64,000 nucleotides of DNA from Caballeronia jiangsuensis (GTDB taxonomy: Bacteria > Pseudomonadota > Gammaproteobacteria > Burkholderiales > Burkholderiaceae), in contig JFHF01000007.1 of assembly GCA_000648925.1 (NCBI GenBank), positions 62,001 to 126,000 of the forward strand, in the 5' to 3' direction. The notes under the pieces are model-generated. The model did not search any database. It saw nothing but the letters and a program-made list of their open reading frames with translations, and was not told where the DNA came from. The position numbers and the translations under genes were made by a program. Every line of letters starts with the position of its first letter. The stretch's first letter is position 1. Below are positions 1-8,193 of the stretch, piece after piece.

Positions 1-1
1 C

Positions 2-946
2 ACGCAAAGCTTGTGGCAGCGCAAGTCGCGGAACATGCGCGTCACGCTCGACGGCGAGCCGGGTGCGGGCGTCACCGCGAAAGACCTGATCCTCGCCGTG
101 ATCGCGCGGATCGGCGTGGCCGGGGCGGTGGGACACGTAATCGAATATGCCGGCTCCGCGATCGCGGGCTTGTCGATGGAAGGGCGGCTCACGCTGTGCA
201 ACATGACCATCGAGGCTGGCGGTCGCGCGGGCATGATCGCGCCGGACGAAACCACGTTCGCGTATCTCGACGGGCGTCCCTACGCGCCTTCGGGCGACGA
301 GTGGAACCGGGCAATGACGCACTGGCGCAGCTTGTTCACCGACCCCGGCGCGACGTTCGATCGCGAGGTGCACATCGACGTGGCCGGCATCGCCCCGATG
401 GTGACCTGGGGCACGACGCCCGAATATGCCTGCGCCATCGATCGCCGCGTGCCCGATCCCGCGATGCAGCCCGATCCCGATCTCCGCGCCGCGATGTCGC
501 GGGCGCTCGACTACATGGGACTGGCCCCGGACGAAGCGCTGGAAGGCGTGGCGATCGACAGGGTGTTCATCGGCTCATGCACCAACGGGCGCATCGAGGA
601 TATGCGCAGCGCGGCGGCGGTCGCGCGTGGCCGCCACATCGCGCCCGGCGTCGAGGCGTGGGTGGTGCCGGGCTCGCACGAGGTGCGCACGCAGGCGGAG
701 GCCGAAGGGCTCGACCGCGTGTTCAAGGACGCGGGCTTTCAGTGGCGTTTCCCCGGCTGTTCGATGTGCCTCGCGACCAACGGCGATATCGCCGCGCCCG
801 GGCAGCGCTGCGCGTCCACGTCGAACCGCAATTTCGTGGGCCGCCAGGGGCCCGGCGTGCGCACGCATCTGATGAGCCCGGCGATGGCGGCTGCGGCCGC
901 CGTGACCGGCCGCCTGACCGATGTGCGCCGCCTCATGGGAGCCTGA
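2..946 (+). CDS. LeuC-like aconitase-superfamily dehydratase large subunit, 5' truncated by the window
   Basis: This is the C-terminal two-thirds of a 3-isopropylmalate dehydratase-type large subunit. The reading frame is open to the first bases of the window ([12 protein letters not shown]), and family members are about 470 residues, so the true start lies upstream. The three [4Fe-4S] cysteines are present: one in [12 protein letters not shown] (codon 578-580) and two in PGCSMC (codons 758-760 and 767-769). The family signatures [18 protein letters not shown] and [12 protein letters not shown] are intact, so the cluster should be functional. The family stereospecifically shifts a hydroxyl between adjacent carbons of a malate-type acid. 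The leuD-like gene starts 1 base after the stop, so the two subunits are probably translationally coupled. Because a transporter and lactonase follow, the role may be catabolic rather than leucine biosynthesis; that is inference. Confidence 0.9.
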   Translation, partial: TQSLWQRKSRNMRVTLDGEPGAGVTAKDLILAVIARIGVAGAVGHVIEYAGSAIAGLSMEGRLTLCNMTIEAGGRAGMIAPDETTFAYLDGRPYAPSGDEWNRAMTHWRSLFTDPGATFDREVHIDVAGIAPMVTWGTTPEYACAIDRRVPDPAMQPDPDLRAAMSRALDYMGLAPDEALEGVAIDRVFIGSCTNGRIEDMRSAAAVARGRHIAPGVEAWVVPGSHEVRTQAEAEGLDRVFKDAGFQWRFPGCSMCLATNGDIAAPGQRCASTSNRNFVGRQGPGVRTHLMSPAMAAAAAVTGRLTDVRRLMGA

Positions 947-947
947 C

Positions 948-1544
948 ATGGAAGGCCTCACGCACCTCGACGCAGTGGCGGCGCCGATCGTCGCCATCAA
1001 CTGCGATACCGATCAGATCCTGCCCGCACGCTACCTGCAAAAACCCCGCTCCGACGATTTCGGCCAGTTCCTGTTTCGCGCGCTGCGCTTCGGCCCGGAC
1101 GGCGCGGAACAACCGGACTTCGTGCTCAACAGGACGCCTTTTCGCGAGTCGCGCATCGTCGTCGCCAACCATAACTTCGGTTGCGGCTCGTCGCGCGAGC
1201 ATGCGGTCTGGGCGCTGTACGACTACGGTTTCCGTGCGGCGATCGCCCCGAGCTTCGGCGACATCTTTTTCATCAACTGCCTGAAGAACGGACTGCTGCC
1301 CATCGTGCTGCCGGAGGCCGTGGTCCTGCCGCTCCTGGAGACGCTGTCGGCCAGTCCCGGCAGCCGCATCGCCATCGATCTGCCCGCGCAGACCGCGACC
1401 TTGCCCGACGGTTCGTCCCATGCCTTCGACATGGAGCCCTTCGCAAAGGAGTGTCTGCTGCGCGGGATGGACGAGATCGACTACACGCTTTCGCATCGGG
1501 ATCGCATCGATGCTTTCGAGCGCAATCGTGCCGGAGACTTTTGA
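948..1544 (+). CDS. LeuD-like dehydratase small subunit (198 aa)
   Basis: Small swivelling subunit partner of the LeuC-like protein just upstream. The start is the ATG at 948, one base after the leuC-like stop; a longer frame exists but would overlap leuC. Family motifs are visible: CDTDQILPARYL near the N-terminus, then NFGCGSSREHA and the APSFGDIFFINCLKNGLLPI block. The length is close to the usual bacterial LeuD of about 200 residues. The segment after the DTD motif reads ARYLQKP rather than the KQFLKSI I would expect of housekeeping proteobacterial LeuD. This is in the substrate-recognition loop of the family and hints at another malate-like substrate. It is followed 39 bases later by the leuB-like gene, completing an isomerise-then-decarboxylate module. 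Confidence 0.88.
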   Translation: MEGLTHLDAVAAPIVAINCDTDQILPARYLQKPRSDDFGQFLFRALRFGPDGAEQPDFVLNRTPFRESRIVVANHNFGCGSSREHAVWALYDYGFRAAIAPSFGDIFFINCLKNGLLPIVLPEAVVLPLLETLSASPGSRIAIDLPAQTATLPDGSSHAFDMEPFAKECLLRGMDEIDYTLSHRDRIDAFERNRAGDF

Positions 1545-1583
1545 AGGCGCGCGCTTCCTGAAATCGACCAAGGAGAAGTACAG

Positions 1584-2654
1584 ATGAAGATTGCAGTCAT
1601 GCCCGGTGATGGTATCGGTCCCGAAGTGGTGTCGCAGGCGCTCAAGGTGCTGCGGGTCGTGGCGCCGCAGGCCGAGACTCAGGAGGCGCCCATCGGCGAG
1701 GCGGGCATTCAGGCGCACGGCGTGCCGCTGCCCGAGCCCACGCTCGCGCTGGCGCGCAAGGCCGACGCCATCCTGTTCGGCGCGGTAGGCGTGGCCGATG
1801 AAGCCGCGATCGAGCGCGAACGTCGTCCCGGAACCGGCTTGCTGCAATTGCGCGAAGCGTTGACCCTCTACGCCAACTTCCGCCCGGCCTACATGTTCCC
1901 GGAACTCATCGGCGCTTCGACCTTGCGGCCCGAAGTGGTCGACGGGTTGGACATCGTGATCGTGCGCGAGTTGAACGGCGACGCCTATTTCGGCCAGCCG
2001 CGCGGCTTCGAGATCAATCAGGCGGGCGAGCGGGTGGGTTTCAACACGATGCGTTATTCCGAATCCGAGGTCGAGCGGGTCGCGCATGCCGCGTTCCGGG
2101 CGGCGCGCCGTCGTCATCACAAGCTGTGCTCGGTGGACAAGGCGAATGTGCTGGAGGCGAGCCAGTTGTGGCGCGAGGTCGTCACGCGCGTCGGGCAGGA
2201 TTACCCGGACGTCGAACTGAGCCATCTCTTCGTGGACGCCGCCGCGATGATGCTGATGCGCCGGCCCAAACAGTTCGACGTGATCGTCACGGGCAACCTG
2301 TTCGGCGATATTCTCTCGGACGCCGCCGCGATGCTGACCGGTTCGATCGGCATGCTGCCCTCGGCCTCGCTGGGCTACGAGCGCAAGGGGCTGTACGAGC
2401 CGGTGCACGGTTCGGCGCCGGACATCGCCGGCAAGGACGTGGCCAATCCGCTCGCCGCCATCCTATCGCTCGCGATGATGTTGCGCGAGAGCTTCGAGAT
2501 GGACGATGCGGCGAGCCGCGTCGAACAGGCTGTACGCGCGGTGCTGGCCGCAGGCTACCGCACCGCCGATATCCGTCAGGACGGCACGCAATGCGTCGGC
2601 ACCCGCGACATGGGCGATGCGGTGGTCGAGGCGCTTCACAGGCAGGCGGCCTAG
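1584..2654 (+). CDS. Isopropylmalate/tartrate-type beta-decarboxylating dehydrogenase (356 aa)
   Basis: NAD-dependent oxidative decarboxylase of the LeuB/isocitrate/tartrate dehydrogenase family. The start is an ATG preceded by AAGGAGAAG. The N-terminus ([10 protein letters not shown]) and the C-terminal metal and NAD region ([47 protein letters not shown]) are well conserved. Three places that are nearly invariant in leucine-biosynthetic LeuB differ. GAVGGP is GAVGVA (66-71). The substrate/nicotinamide-contacting Glu of the PETGLL helix is Gly83 (PGTGLL). RELTGG is RELNGD. The catalytic Tyr of AYFG and the Lys of VDKANVL remain. I infer an active enzyme with an altered substrate, probably the product of the adjacent LeuCD-like dehydratase. 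Confidence 0.85.
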   Translation: MKIAVMPGDGIGPEVVSQALKVLRVVAPQAETQEAPIGEAGIQAHGVPLPEPTLALARKADAILFGAVGVADEAAIERERRPGTGLLQLREALTLYANFRPAYMFPELIGASTLRPEVVDGLDIVIVRELNGDAYFGQPRGFEINQAGERVGFNTMRYSESEVERVAHAAFRAARRRHHKLCSVDKANVLEASQLWREVVTRVGQDYPDVELSHLFVDAAAMMLMRRPKQFDVIVTGNLFGDILSDAAAMLTGSIGMLPSASLGYERKGLYEPVHGSAPDIAGKDVANPLAAILSLAMMLRESFEMDDAASRVEQAVRAVLAAGYRTADIRQDGTQCVGTRDMGDAVVEALHRQAA

Positions 2655-2673
2655 TTCGCAAGCGCGTCAGGCG

Positions 2674-2699
2674 GACCGGGTTCGGCATAAGGCCCGGTC
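2674..2699 (+). other. Intercistronic stem-loop between the leuB-like gene and the ABC binding protein
   Basis: Seven-base perfect arms GACCGGG (2674-2680) and CCCGGTC (2693-2699) enclose a 12-base loop. There is no T-run downstream, so it is more likely an mRNA processing or stability element than an intrinsic terminator. It could set apart expression of the abundant binding protein from the enzymes upstream. Confidence 0.35.
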
Positions 2700-2751
2700 A
2701 TCCCAGGCAGTTCGTTGCACCAGAAAATCCCGCGAAAGGGAGGAGACGATC

Positions 2752-3777
2752 ATGAAGCTGAAACTTGGCATTGCGCTGTGCGCAGCGTTCGGGCTTGCCT
2801 TCGGTTCCGCCACGGCCGTGGCCAAGGATGTGCCCGAGAAGCCCGACCTGCACATCGCGGCGGCTTCGACAGGCATCACCTATCTGCCCATGCTCGTCGC
2901 CAAGACGCGCGGCTACTTCAAGGACGAAGGGCTCGATGTGACCATCGCCGCCTTCTCCGGCGGCTCGAAGACGCTGGAGGCGCTTCTCGGCGGCAGTTCC
3001 GACATGGTGGCGGGTGCCTATTCGAACACCATCACGATGGCGACCAAGGGCCAGCATCTGGTGGTGGTGGCGGCGCAGGTCATCTGTCCCGGCTGGATCT
3101 TCGGCGTGTCCCAGAAACGGCAGGCCGAAGTCAAATCGCCGAAGGATCTGAAGGGCATGCGCATCGGTGTGAGCGCGCCGGGTTCCAGCACGCACATGGC
3201 GGTCAACTACATCCTGCACAAGGCGGGACTGCAGTCTTCGGACGTGTCGATCATCGGCGTGGGGCAGGCGGCGGGAGCGGTGGCGGCGGTGCGCGCCGGG
3301 CAGATCGATGCGCTGATCGTCAATGATCCGAGCGCCACGATCTTAGTCAAGGACGGCAGCCTCAAGCCGCTGGAGAACATGCGCACGGCGGACGGCAACA
3401 TCAAGGTGTTCGGCTCCGACTACCCCGAATCGAGCCTGTTCGCGACGCAGGACTTCGTCAACAAGAATCCGAAGACGGTGCAGGCCGTCGCCAATGCGAT
3501 CGTGCGGGCCGAGAAATGGATCGCCAAGGCCACGCCGGAGCAGGTCGCGGACAACGTGCCTCCCGAGTTCCTGGGCGACAACAAGGCGCTCTATGCCGAG
3601 GCCTTCACGAACAGCCGCCGCTGTATCGCGCAGAACGGGGAGATCACGGCCAAGGGCGCGCAGACCGTGCGCGACGTGCTGGCGGCGTTCGATCCGACCG
3701 TGGCATCGGCCAAGATCGACCTCGCCTCGACCTATGACAACCGGTTCGTCAGGAAGGCCGCGGAGATCCAGCCATGA
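2752..3777 (+). CDS. NitT/TauT-type ABC transporter substrate-binding protein, copy 1 (341 aa)
   Basis: Periplasmic binding protein of the SsuA/TauA/ThiY-like group. The chosen start is the ATG at 2752 with AGGAGAC upstream; longer in-frame extensions would begin inside the leuB-like gene and lack a signal peptide. A Sec signal (MKLKLGIALCAAFGLAFGSATAVAK) ends near residue 25. The mature region has the family pattern YLPMLVAKTRGYFKDEGLDV, then GGSSDMVAGAYSNT and DLKGMRIGVSAPGSS. It overlaps the ATPase gene by 4 bases (ATGA). A second, clearly paralogous binding protein lies at 6226, so one membrane complex may serve two binding proteins. The ligand cannot be read from sequence; sulfonates, nitriles and aromatic acids are common for this family. 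Confidence 0.88.
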   Translation: MKLKLGIALCAAFGLAFGSATAVAKDVPEKPDLHIAAASTGITYLPMLVAKTRGYFKDEGLDVTIAAFSGGSKTLEALLGGSSDMVAGAYSNTITMATKGQHLVVVAAQVICPGWIFGVSQKRQAEVKSPKDLKGMRIGVSAPGSSTHMAVNYILHKAGLQSSDVSIIGVGQAAGAVAAVRAGQIDALIVNDPSATILVKDGSLKPLENMRTADGNIKVFGSDYPESSLFATQDFVNKNPKTVQAVANAIVRAEKWIAKATPEQVADNVPPEFLGDNKALYAEAFTNSRRCIAQNGEITAKGAQTVRDVLAAFDPTVASAKIDLASTYDNRFVRKAAEIQP

Positions 3778-4628
3778 GCACCGCGACCTGCAGCATCCCG
3801 ATCGATAGCGGACAAGCCGCGCGGCGCGAAGCCCTGCGCTTCGACAACGTGACATGCACCTTCGCGGGCAATGGCAAGAACGCGCAGACCTACACCGCCA
3901 TTGCCGGGGGCAACCTGACGATCGGTGACGGAGAGTTCGTCTCGATCGTCGGGCCCACGGGCTGCGGCAAGTCCACGCTGCTGAATGTGGCGGCCGGACT
4001 GACCCGTCCTTCGTCGGGCAGCCTGAGCGTGTTCGGCGAGAAATTGACGAACGGCCTGAACCGGCAGGCCGCCTATCTGTTCCAGGTGGACGCGCTCATG
4101 CCGTGGAAGACGGCCGAAGAAAACATCGCGATGGGTTTGATATTTCGCGGCACGCCACGCGAAGAGGCGCTGAGCGTGGCGCACGACTGGCTGAAGCGCG
4201 TGGGCCTGCACGGGCACGGCAAGAAGTACCCGCACCAGTTGTCCGGGGGCATGCGCAAGCGCGCGGGCCTCGCGCAGGCGCTGGCGCTGAACCCTCGCAT
4301 CATCCTGATGGACGAGCCATTCAGCGCACTCGATATCCAGACCCGGCATCTGATGGAAAACGAGCTGCTGCAACTGTGGTCCTACGATCGCAAGTCGGTG
4401 ATGTTCGTGACGCACGATCTGGAAGAGGCGATCTCGTTGTCGGACCGCGTGATCGTGCTGTCGGCGGGGCCCGGCACGCGGCCTATCGCCGAGTTCGAGA
4501 TCGATCTCGAACGTCCGCGCGAAATGTCGGAGATCCGCATGACGCAGCGTTTCCTGCAACTGCACACCCAGATCTGGGACGTGCTTCGAGGCGAGGTACT
4601 GAAAAGCTATGCGCGCAACCGTGTTTGA
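3774..4628 (+). CDS. NitT/TauT-type ABC transporter ATP-binding protein (284 aa)
   Basis: Cytoplasmic ATPase of the importer. It has Walker A GPTGCGKSTLL, Q-loop region LFQVDALMPWKT, signature LSGGMRKRAGLAQALAL, Walker B ILMDEPFSALD and switch His in VTHDLEEA. The spacing is that of the SsuB/TauB family. The ATG start overlaps the stop of the binding protein, and its 3' end overlaps the permease by 20 bases, a classical tightly coupled ABC operon. The 14 residues before the conserved strand form a slightly longer N-terminus than usual. Substrate specificity rests with the binding proteins. Confidence 0.93.
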   Translation: MSTATCSIPIDSGQAARREALRFDNVTCTFAGNGKNAQTYTAIAGGNLTIGDGEFVSIVGPTGCGKSTLLNVAAGLTRPSSGSLSVFGEKLTNGLNRQAAYLFQVDALMPWKTAEENIAMGLIFRGTPREEALSVAHDWLKRVGLHGHGKKYPHQLSGGMRKRAGLAQALALNPRIILMDEPFSALDIQTRHLMENELLQLWSYDRKSVMFVTHDLEEAISLSDRVIVLSAGPGTRPIAEFEIDLERPREMSEIRMTQRFLQLHTQIWDVLRGEVLKSYARNRV

Positions 4629-5415
4629 CCCCAACAATCGATTCACGGTGTTGATCGCCCGGCTGGCCATCCTGTTCGGTGTCCTGTTTCTGTGGTGGCT
4701 CGGCACCGGTCAGAAATGGCTGTCGCCGTTTTTCTTCGGCGATCCGGTCGGCGTGGCGCTTCGCATCGTCGACTGGTTCGTGACGGGTTCGGTGTTTCGC
4801 CATCTCTACACGACGCTGGTCGAAACCATGCTGGCGTTCGCGATCGGCACGGCGTTCGGCCTGGCGTTCGGTCTGTGGCTGGCGCTCAACCCGTTTCTCG
4901 CGGTGGTGTTCGATCCGTTCATCAAGGCCATGAATTCGATGCCGCGCCTGATCTTCGCGCCGATCTTCGCGCTCTGGTTCGGCCTCGGCATCTGGTCGAA
5001 GGTGGCGCTCGGCGTCACGCTGGTGTTCTTCGTGGTGTTCTTCAACGTCTATCAGGGCGTACGCGAGGTCAGCCCGACGGTGTTGTCCAACACCCGTATG
5101 CTCGGCGCCAACTCGCGCCAGCTACTGCGGCATGTGTATCTGCCTTCGGCGACGAGCTGGGTCTTTTCCAGCCTGCATAACGCGATCGGCATCGCGTTCG
5201 TGGGCAGCGTGGTCGGCGAGTACCTGGGATCAGAGAAGGGCGTCGGCTATCTGATTCTGCTGGCCGAAGGCGTGTTCGATATCAACTCGGTGATCGCGGG
5301 CATTCTGGTGCTGACCGTGTTCGCCCTTCTGCTCGATACGGCGGTTTCGATGGTCGAGGACCATCTGCTGCGCTGGCGCCCCGTCGCCGGTCAGACCGTG
5401 GCCGCGGGCGCCTGA
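4609..5415 (+). CDS. NitT/TauT-type ABC transporter permease (268 aa)
   Basis: Inner-membrane channel subunit with about six hydrophobic segments. The EAA-type cytoplasmic loop is seen around NTRMLGANSRQLLRHVYLPSATSWVFS, which contacts the ATPase. It is the only permease in the operon, so a homodimer is expected, as in SsuC/TauC. The ATG at 4609 overlaps the ATPase gene by 20 bases and has GAGG 13 bases upstream. The SDR gene follows after 18 bases, so transporter and enzymes are co-transcribed. Confidence 0.92.
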   Translation: MRATVFDPNNRFTVLIARLAILFGVLFLWWLGTGQKWLSPFFFGDPVGVALRIVDWFVTGSVFRHLYTTLVETMLAFAIGTAFGLAFGLWLALNPFLAVVFDPFIKAMNSMPRLIFAPIFALWFGLGIWSKVALGVTLVFFVVFFNVYQGVREVSPTVLSNTRMLGANSRQLLRHVYLPSATSWVFSSLHNAIGIAFVGSVVGEYLGSEKGVGYLILLAEGVFDINSVIAGILVLTVFALLLDTAVSMVEDHLLRWRPVAGQTVAAGA

Positions 5416-5433
5416 ACTTCGAGGAAAACCATC

Positions 5434-6189
5434 TTGCAGACCAACGCGATCAATCTGAAGGGCCGCGTCGCCGTCGTGACCGGCGGCGCACAGGGCATCG
5501 GCCTCGCGGTCGGCCAGCGGCTGCTCGCCTCCGGCGCGCGGCTCGCGATCTGGGACATCAATCCCGCGGGCATGGAGCAGGCCCGTGCCGAACTGGGCGG
5601 GCACGATGTCCACTTCGAGCGTGTCGATATCGCCGATTACGAGAGCGTGCAGGCCGCGGTCTCGGGAACGCTGAAAGCCTGCGGGCGTATCGATATCCTG
5701 ATCAACAACGCGGCGATCGTCGGTCCGAATGCCACGTTGATCGACTATCCGATCGACGTGTGGAAGCAGGTGATCGATATCGACGTCAACGGCACGTTCC
5801 ACTGCTGCCGTGCGGTGGTGCCGGGCATGATCGGCCAGAACTACGGCCGCATCGTCAATCTCGCTTCGGTCGCGGGCAAGGAGGGCAACCCGAATGCGGC
5901 GGCCTACAGTTCGGCCAAGGCTGCGGTCATCGCGATGACCAAGTCGCTTGGCAAGGAGCTGGCGAGCCACGATATCGCCGTCAACTGCGTCACGCCCGCC
6001 GTGGCGCGCACGCCCGGCGCGATGGAGCAGTCGCCCGAGCATATCCGCTACATGCTGGGCAAGATTCCGCGTGGCCGTTTCCTCGAACTCGACGAAGCAG
6101 CCGCGATGATCGCCTGGCTTGCCAGCGAAGAAAATTCGTTCACCACCGGTGCGGTCTTCGACCTGTCCGGCGGACGCGCGACCTACTGA
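5434..6189 (+). CDS. Short-chain dehydrogenase/reductase (251 aa)
   Basis: Classical SDR oxidoreductase using NAD(P). Visible motifs are the Rossmann TGGAQGIG (about residues 16-23), NNAA, the active-site Ser region, and YSSAKAA (catalytic Tyr and Lys). Asp38 in IWDINPAG after the second strand favours NAD(H). The likely start is TTG at 5434 (MQTNAINLKGRVAVVTGG) with GAGG upstream; no ATG lies in a better place. Its position between the permease and the second binding protein suggests that it oxidises the imported hydroxy compound or its aldol-type intermediate, but the substrate is unknown. Confidence 0.9.
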   Translation: MQTNAINLKGRVAVVTGGAQGIGLAVGQRLLASGARLAIWDINPAGMEQARAELGGHDVHFERVDIADYESVQAAVSGTLKACGRIDILINNAAIVGPNATLIDYPIDVWKQVIDIDVNGTFHCCRAVVPGMIGQNYGRIVNLASVAGKEGNPNAAAYSSAKAAVIAMTKSLGKELASHDIAVNCVTPAVARTPGAMEQSPEHIRYMLGKIPRGRFLELDEAAAMIAWLASEENSFTTGAVFDLSGGRATY

Positions 6190-6225
6190 GACGAGCCTGT
6201 ACATGAAGCCGGGAGACAAACCATC

Positions 6226-7251
6226 GTGAAAGCGCTTTGGCGTCTGGTGTTGCCGGTGCTGGCCACCTGCGCGGTCGTCGTGAATGCGTCGGCCGCCGGC
6301 GCCGCGCCTGTGCCGGAGAAACCGAAACTTCATCTGGCCGCCGCGGGCGTGGGATTCCCTTATCTGCCTTTCGTCATCGCGGACAGCCGCGGGTATTTCA
6401 AACAGGCGGGGCTGGATGTGGAGATCGGCGTGTTCAGCGGCGGCGCGAAGGCATTGCAGGCGTTGATGGGCGGCAGCGCCGATATCGTGGCGGGCGCCTA
6501 TTCCAACACGATCACGATGGCCGCCAAAGGCCAGCAGCTGGTCTCGTTCGTCACGCTGGCCTCCTGTCCCGGCTGGGTGTTCGGCGTGACGCGCGCGAGC
6601 CACGGCAAGGTCAAAACGTATGCCGATCTCAAGGGCATGCGCATCGGCGTGAGCTCGCCCGGTTCGAGCTTTCACATGGGCGTGAATTATCTGCTGAGCA
6701 AGTCGGGCGTGAAACCGGGCGATGTGTCGATCATCGGCGTGGGTTCGTCCGCCGGCGCGATTGCAGCGGCACGCAGCGGGCAGATCGATGCGTTGATGAG
6801 CAACGATCCGGTCGCGACCGTGCTTCAAAGTAGCGGCGATCTCTTTCCGCTTGCCGTGATGCGTGATCCGGCGGACACCCGCGCCACGCTGGGCGGCGAT
6901 TATCCGGAAGCGGCCATCTACACGACGAAAGCGTTCGCCGCCAAAAATCCGAATACCGTGCAGGCGGTCACCGACGCGATCCTCGAAGCCGAACGCTGGA
7001 TGGCGCAGGCGACGCCCGAGCAGGTCGCGGCAGCCGTGCCGCAGCAATACGCGCTGGCCGACAAGGATGTCTTCGCCCAGGCCTACGGCAACATGCGAAG
7101 CTGCATCTCGCGCGACGGCCTCATGACGGACGCCGCCGCGCATACCGTACACGATGTGCTGGCCGCCTTCGATCCCGACATCGGCAAGGCGTCGATCGAT
7201 CTGAAGGCCACCTACGACAATCGCTTTGTCGAGAATGCCGGCAAGCACTGA
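6226..7251 (+). CDS. NitT/TauT-type ABC transporter substrate-binding protein, copy 2 (341 aa)
   Basis: A paralogue of the protein at 2752: same length, and shared blocks such as GGSADIVAGAYSNTITMA, DLKGMRIGVSSPGSS, VSIIGVG, GQIDAL, NTVQAVTDAI and the C-terminal TYDNRFV. It starts with GTG after GGGAGACAAACC and has a signal peptide ending near ASAAGAAP. No second ATPase or permease follows, so it probably docks on the same membrane complex as copy 1 and widens ligand range or affinity. The ligand-facing residues differ (for example TGITYLPML against VGFPYLPFV), in keeping with a related but different ligand. Confidence 0.87.
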   Translation: MKALWRLVLPVLATCAVVVNASAAGAAPVPEKPKLHLAAAGVGFPYLPFVIADSRGYFKQAGLDVEIGVFSGGAKALQALMGGSADIVAGAYSNTITMAAKGQQLVSFVTLASCPGWVFGVTRASHGKVKTYADLKGMRIGVSSPGSSFHMGVNYLLSKSGVKPGDVSIIGVGSSAGAIAAARSGQIDALMSNDPVATVLQSSGDLFPLAVMRDPADTRATLGGDYPEAAIYTTKAFAAKNPNTVQAVTDAILEAERWMAQATPEQVAAAVPQQYALADKDVFAQAYGNMRSCISRDGLMTDAAAHTVHDVLAAFDPDIGKASIDLKATYDNRFVENAGKH

Positions 7252-7269
7252 CCTGGCGAGGGAGCGACG

Positions 7270-8193
7270 ATGGAGAGCGGCATCCGCATTCTGGCTGAAG
7301 GCCTGAAATTTCCCGAGGGACCGGTGGCGATGCCCGACGGCTCCGTCGTGCTGGTCGAGATCGAGCGCGAGACCATCAGCCGCGTGGCCGACGACGGCAC
7401 GGTGAGCGTGATCGCGCAGGTGAGCGGCGGCCCCAACGGTCTCGCGATGGGACCGGAAGGCGTCTTCTACATCTGCAACAACGGAGGCTTTCTGTTCCGC
7501 ACCGTCGCCGGGCTGAATCGCACGAGGGCGGGCGTGCATCCGGGTTATACCAGCGGCCGCATCGAACGTTTCGATCCGCGCACGGGCGCGCTGACGACGC
7601 TGTACGACCGCTGCGGCGACCATCCTCTGTGCGGTCCCAACGACATCGTGTTCGATCACGACGGCGGCTTCTACTTCACCGACTTCGGCAAGAACCGGCT
7701 GCGCGATCGCGATCATGCGGGTCTCTATTACGGGCGCGCCGATGGTTCGATGATCGTCGAAGTCGCATATCCGCTGACGACGGCTAACGGCGTGGGCCTG
7801 TCGCCGGACGACAGTGTCGTCTATGTGGCGGAGACCGAAACCGCGCGTCTGTGGGCGTTCGATCTGGAGGCGCCCGGCCGCGCGCGCAAGCATCCGTATC
7901 CGTCGCCGCACGGCGGGCGTCTGGTGTGCGGCTTGCCGGGTTATCAGCGCTTCGACAGCCTGGCCGTGGATGCGGAGGGCAACATCTGCGTGGCGACGCT
8001 CGTCACCGGCTGCATCACGGTGGTCGCGCCCACGGGCGAGGTGCTGCGGCAGGTGATGGTGCCGGACGGCATGGTGACCAACATCTGCTTCGGCGGCGCC
8101 GACATGAAGACGGCGTACGTCACGCTCTCGGGCACGGGGCGGCTCGGAACGCTGCCCTGGCCGCAGGCAGGACTGAAGCTGGCTTACGCGTGA
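7270..8193 (+). CDS. SMP-30/gluconolactonase-family lactonase (307 aa)
   Basis: Six-bladed beta-propeller hydrolase of the SMP-30/regucalcin/gluconolactonase family, expected to open a lactone using a divalent metal. Family motifs are GLKFPEGPVAM with the metal-ligand Glu, GPNGLAMGPEG, GPNDIVFDHDGGFYFTD (Asn and Asp ligands), TTANGVGLSPD and DSLAVDAEGN (Asp ligand). It starts with ATG after GAGGGAGCGACG, 18 bases behind the second binding protein, and is the last gene of the operon. Its presence suggests that a lactone forms in the pathway, perhaps from SDR oxidation. Its 3' end overlaps the convergent LysR gene by 10 bases. Confidence 0.88.
   Translation: MESGIRILAEGLKFPEGPVAMPDGSVVLVEIERETISRVADDGTVSVIAQVSGGPNGLAMGPEGVFYICNNGGFLFRTVAGLNRTRAGVHPGYTSGRIERFDPRTGALTTLYDRCGDHPLCGPNDIVFDHDGGFYFTDFGKNRLRDRDHAGLYYGRADGSMIVEVAYPLTTANGVGLSPDDSVVYVAETETARLWAFDLEAPGRARKHPYPSPHGGRLVCGLPGYQRFDSLAVDAEGNICVATLVTGCITVVAPTGEVLRQVMVPDGMVTNICFGGADMKTAYVTLSGTGRLGTLPWPQAGLKLAYA

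Noticed and set aside
2..2654. Housekeeping leucine biosynthesis operon leuCDB
   Set aside because: The dehydrogenase lacks LeuB-typical residues and the genes run into an importer, SDR and lactonase, so a biosynthetic gene symbol was not assigned.
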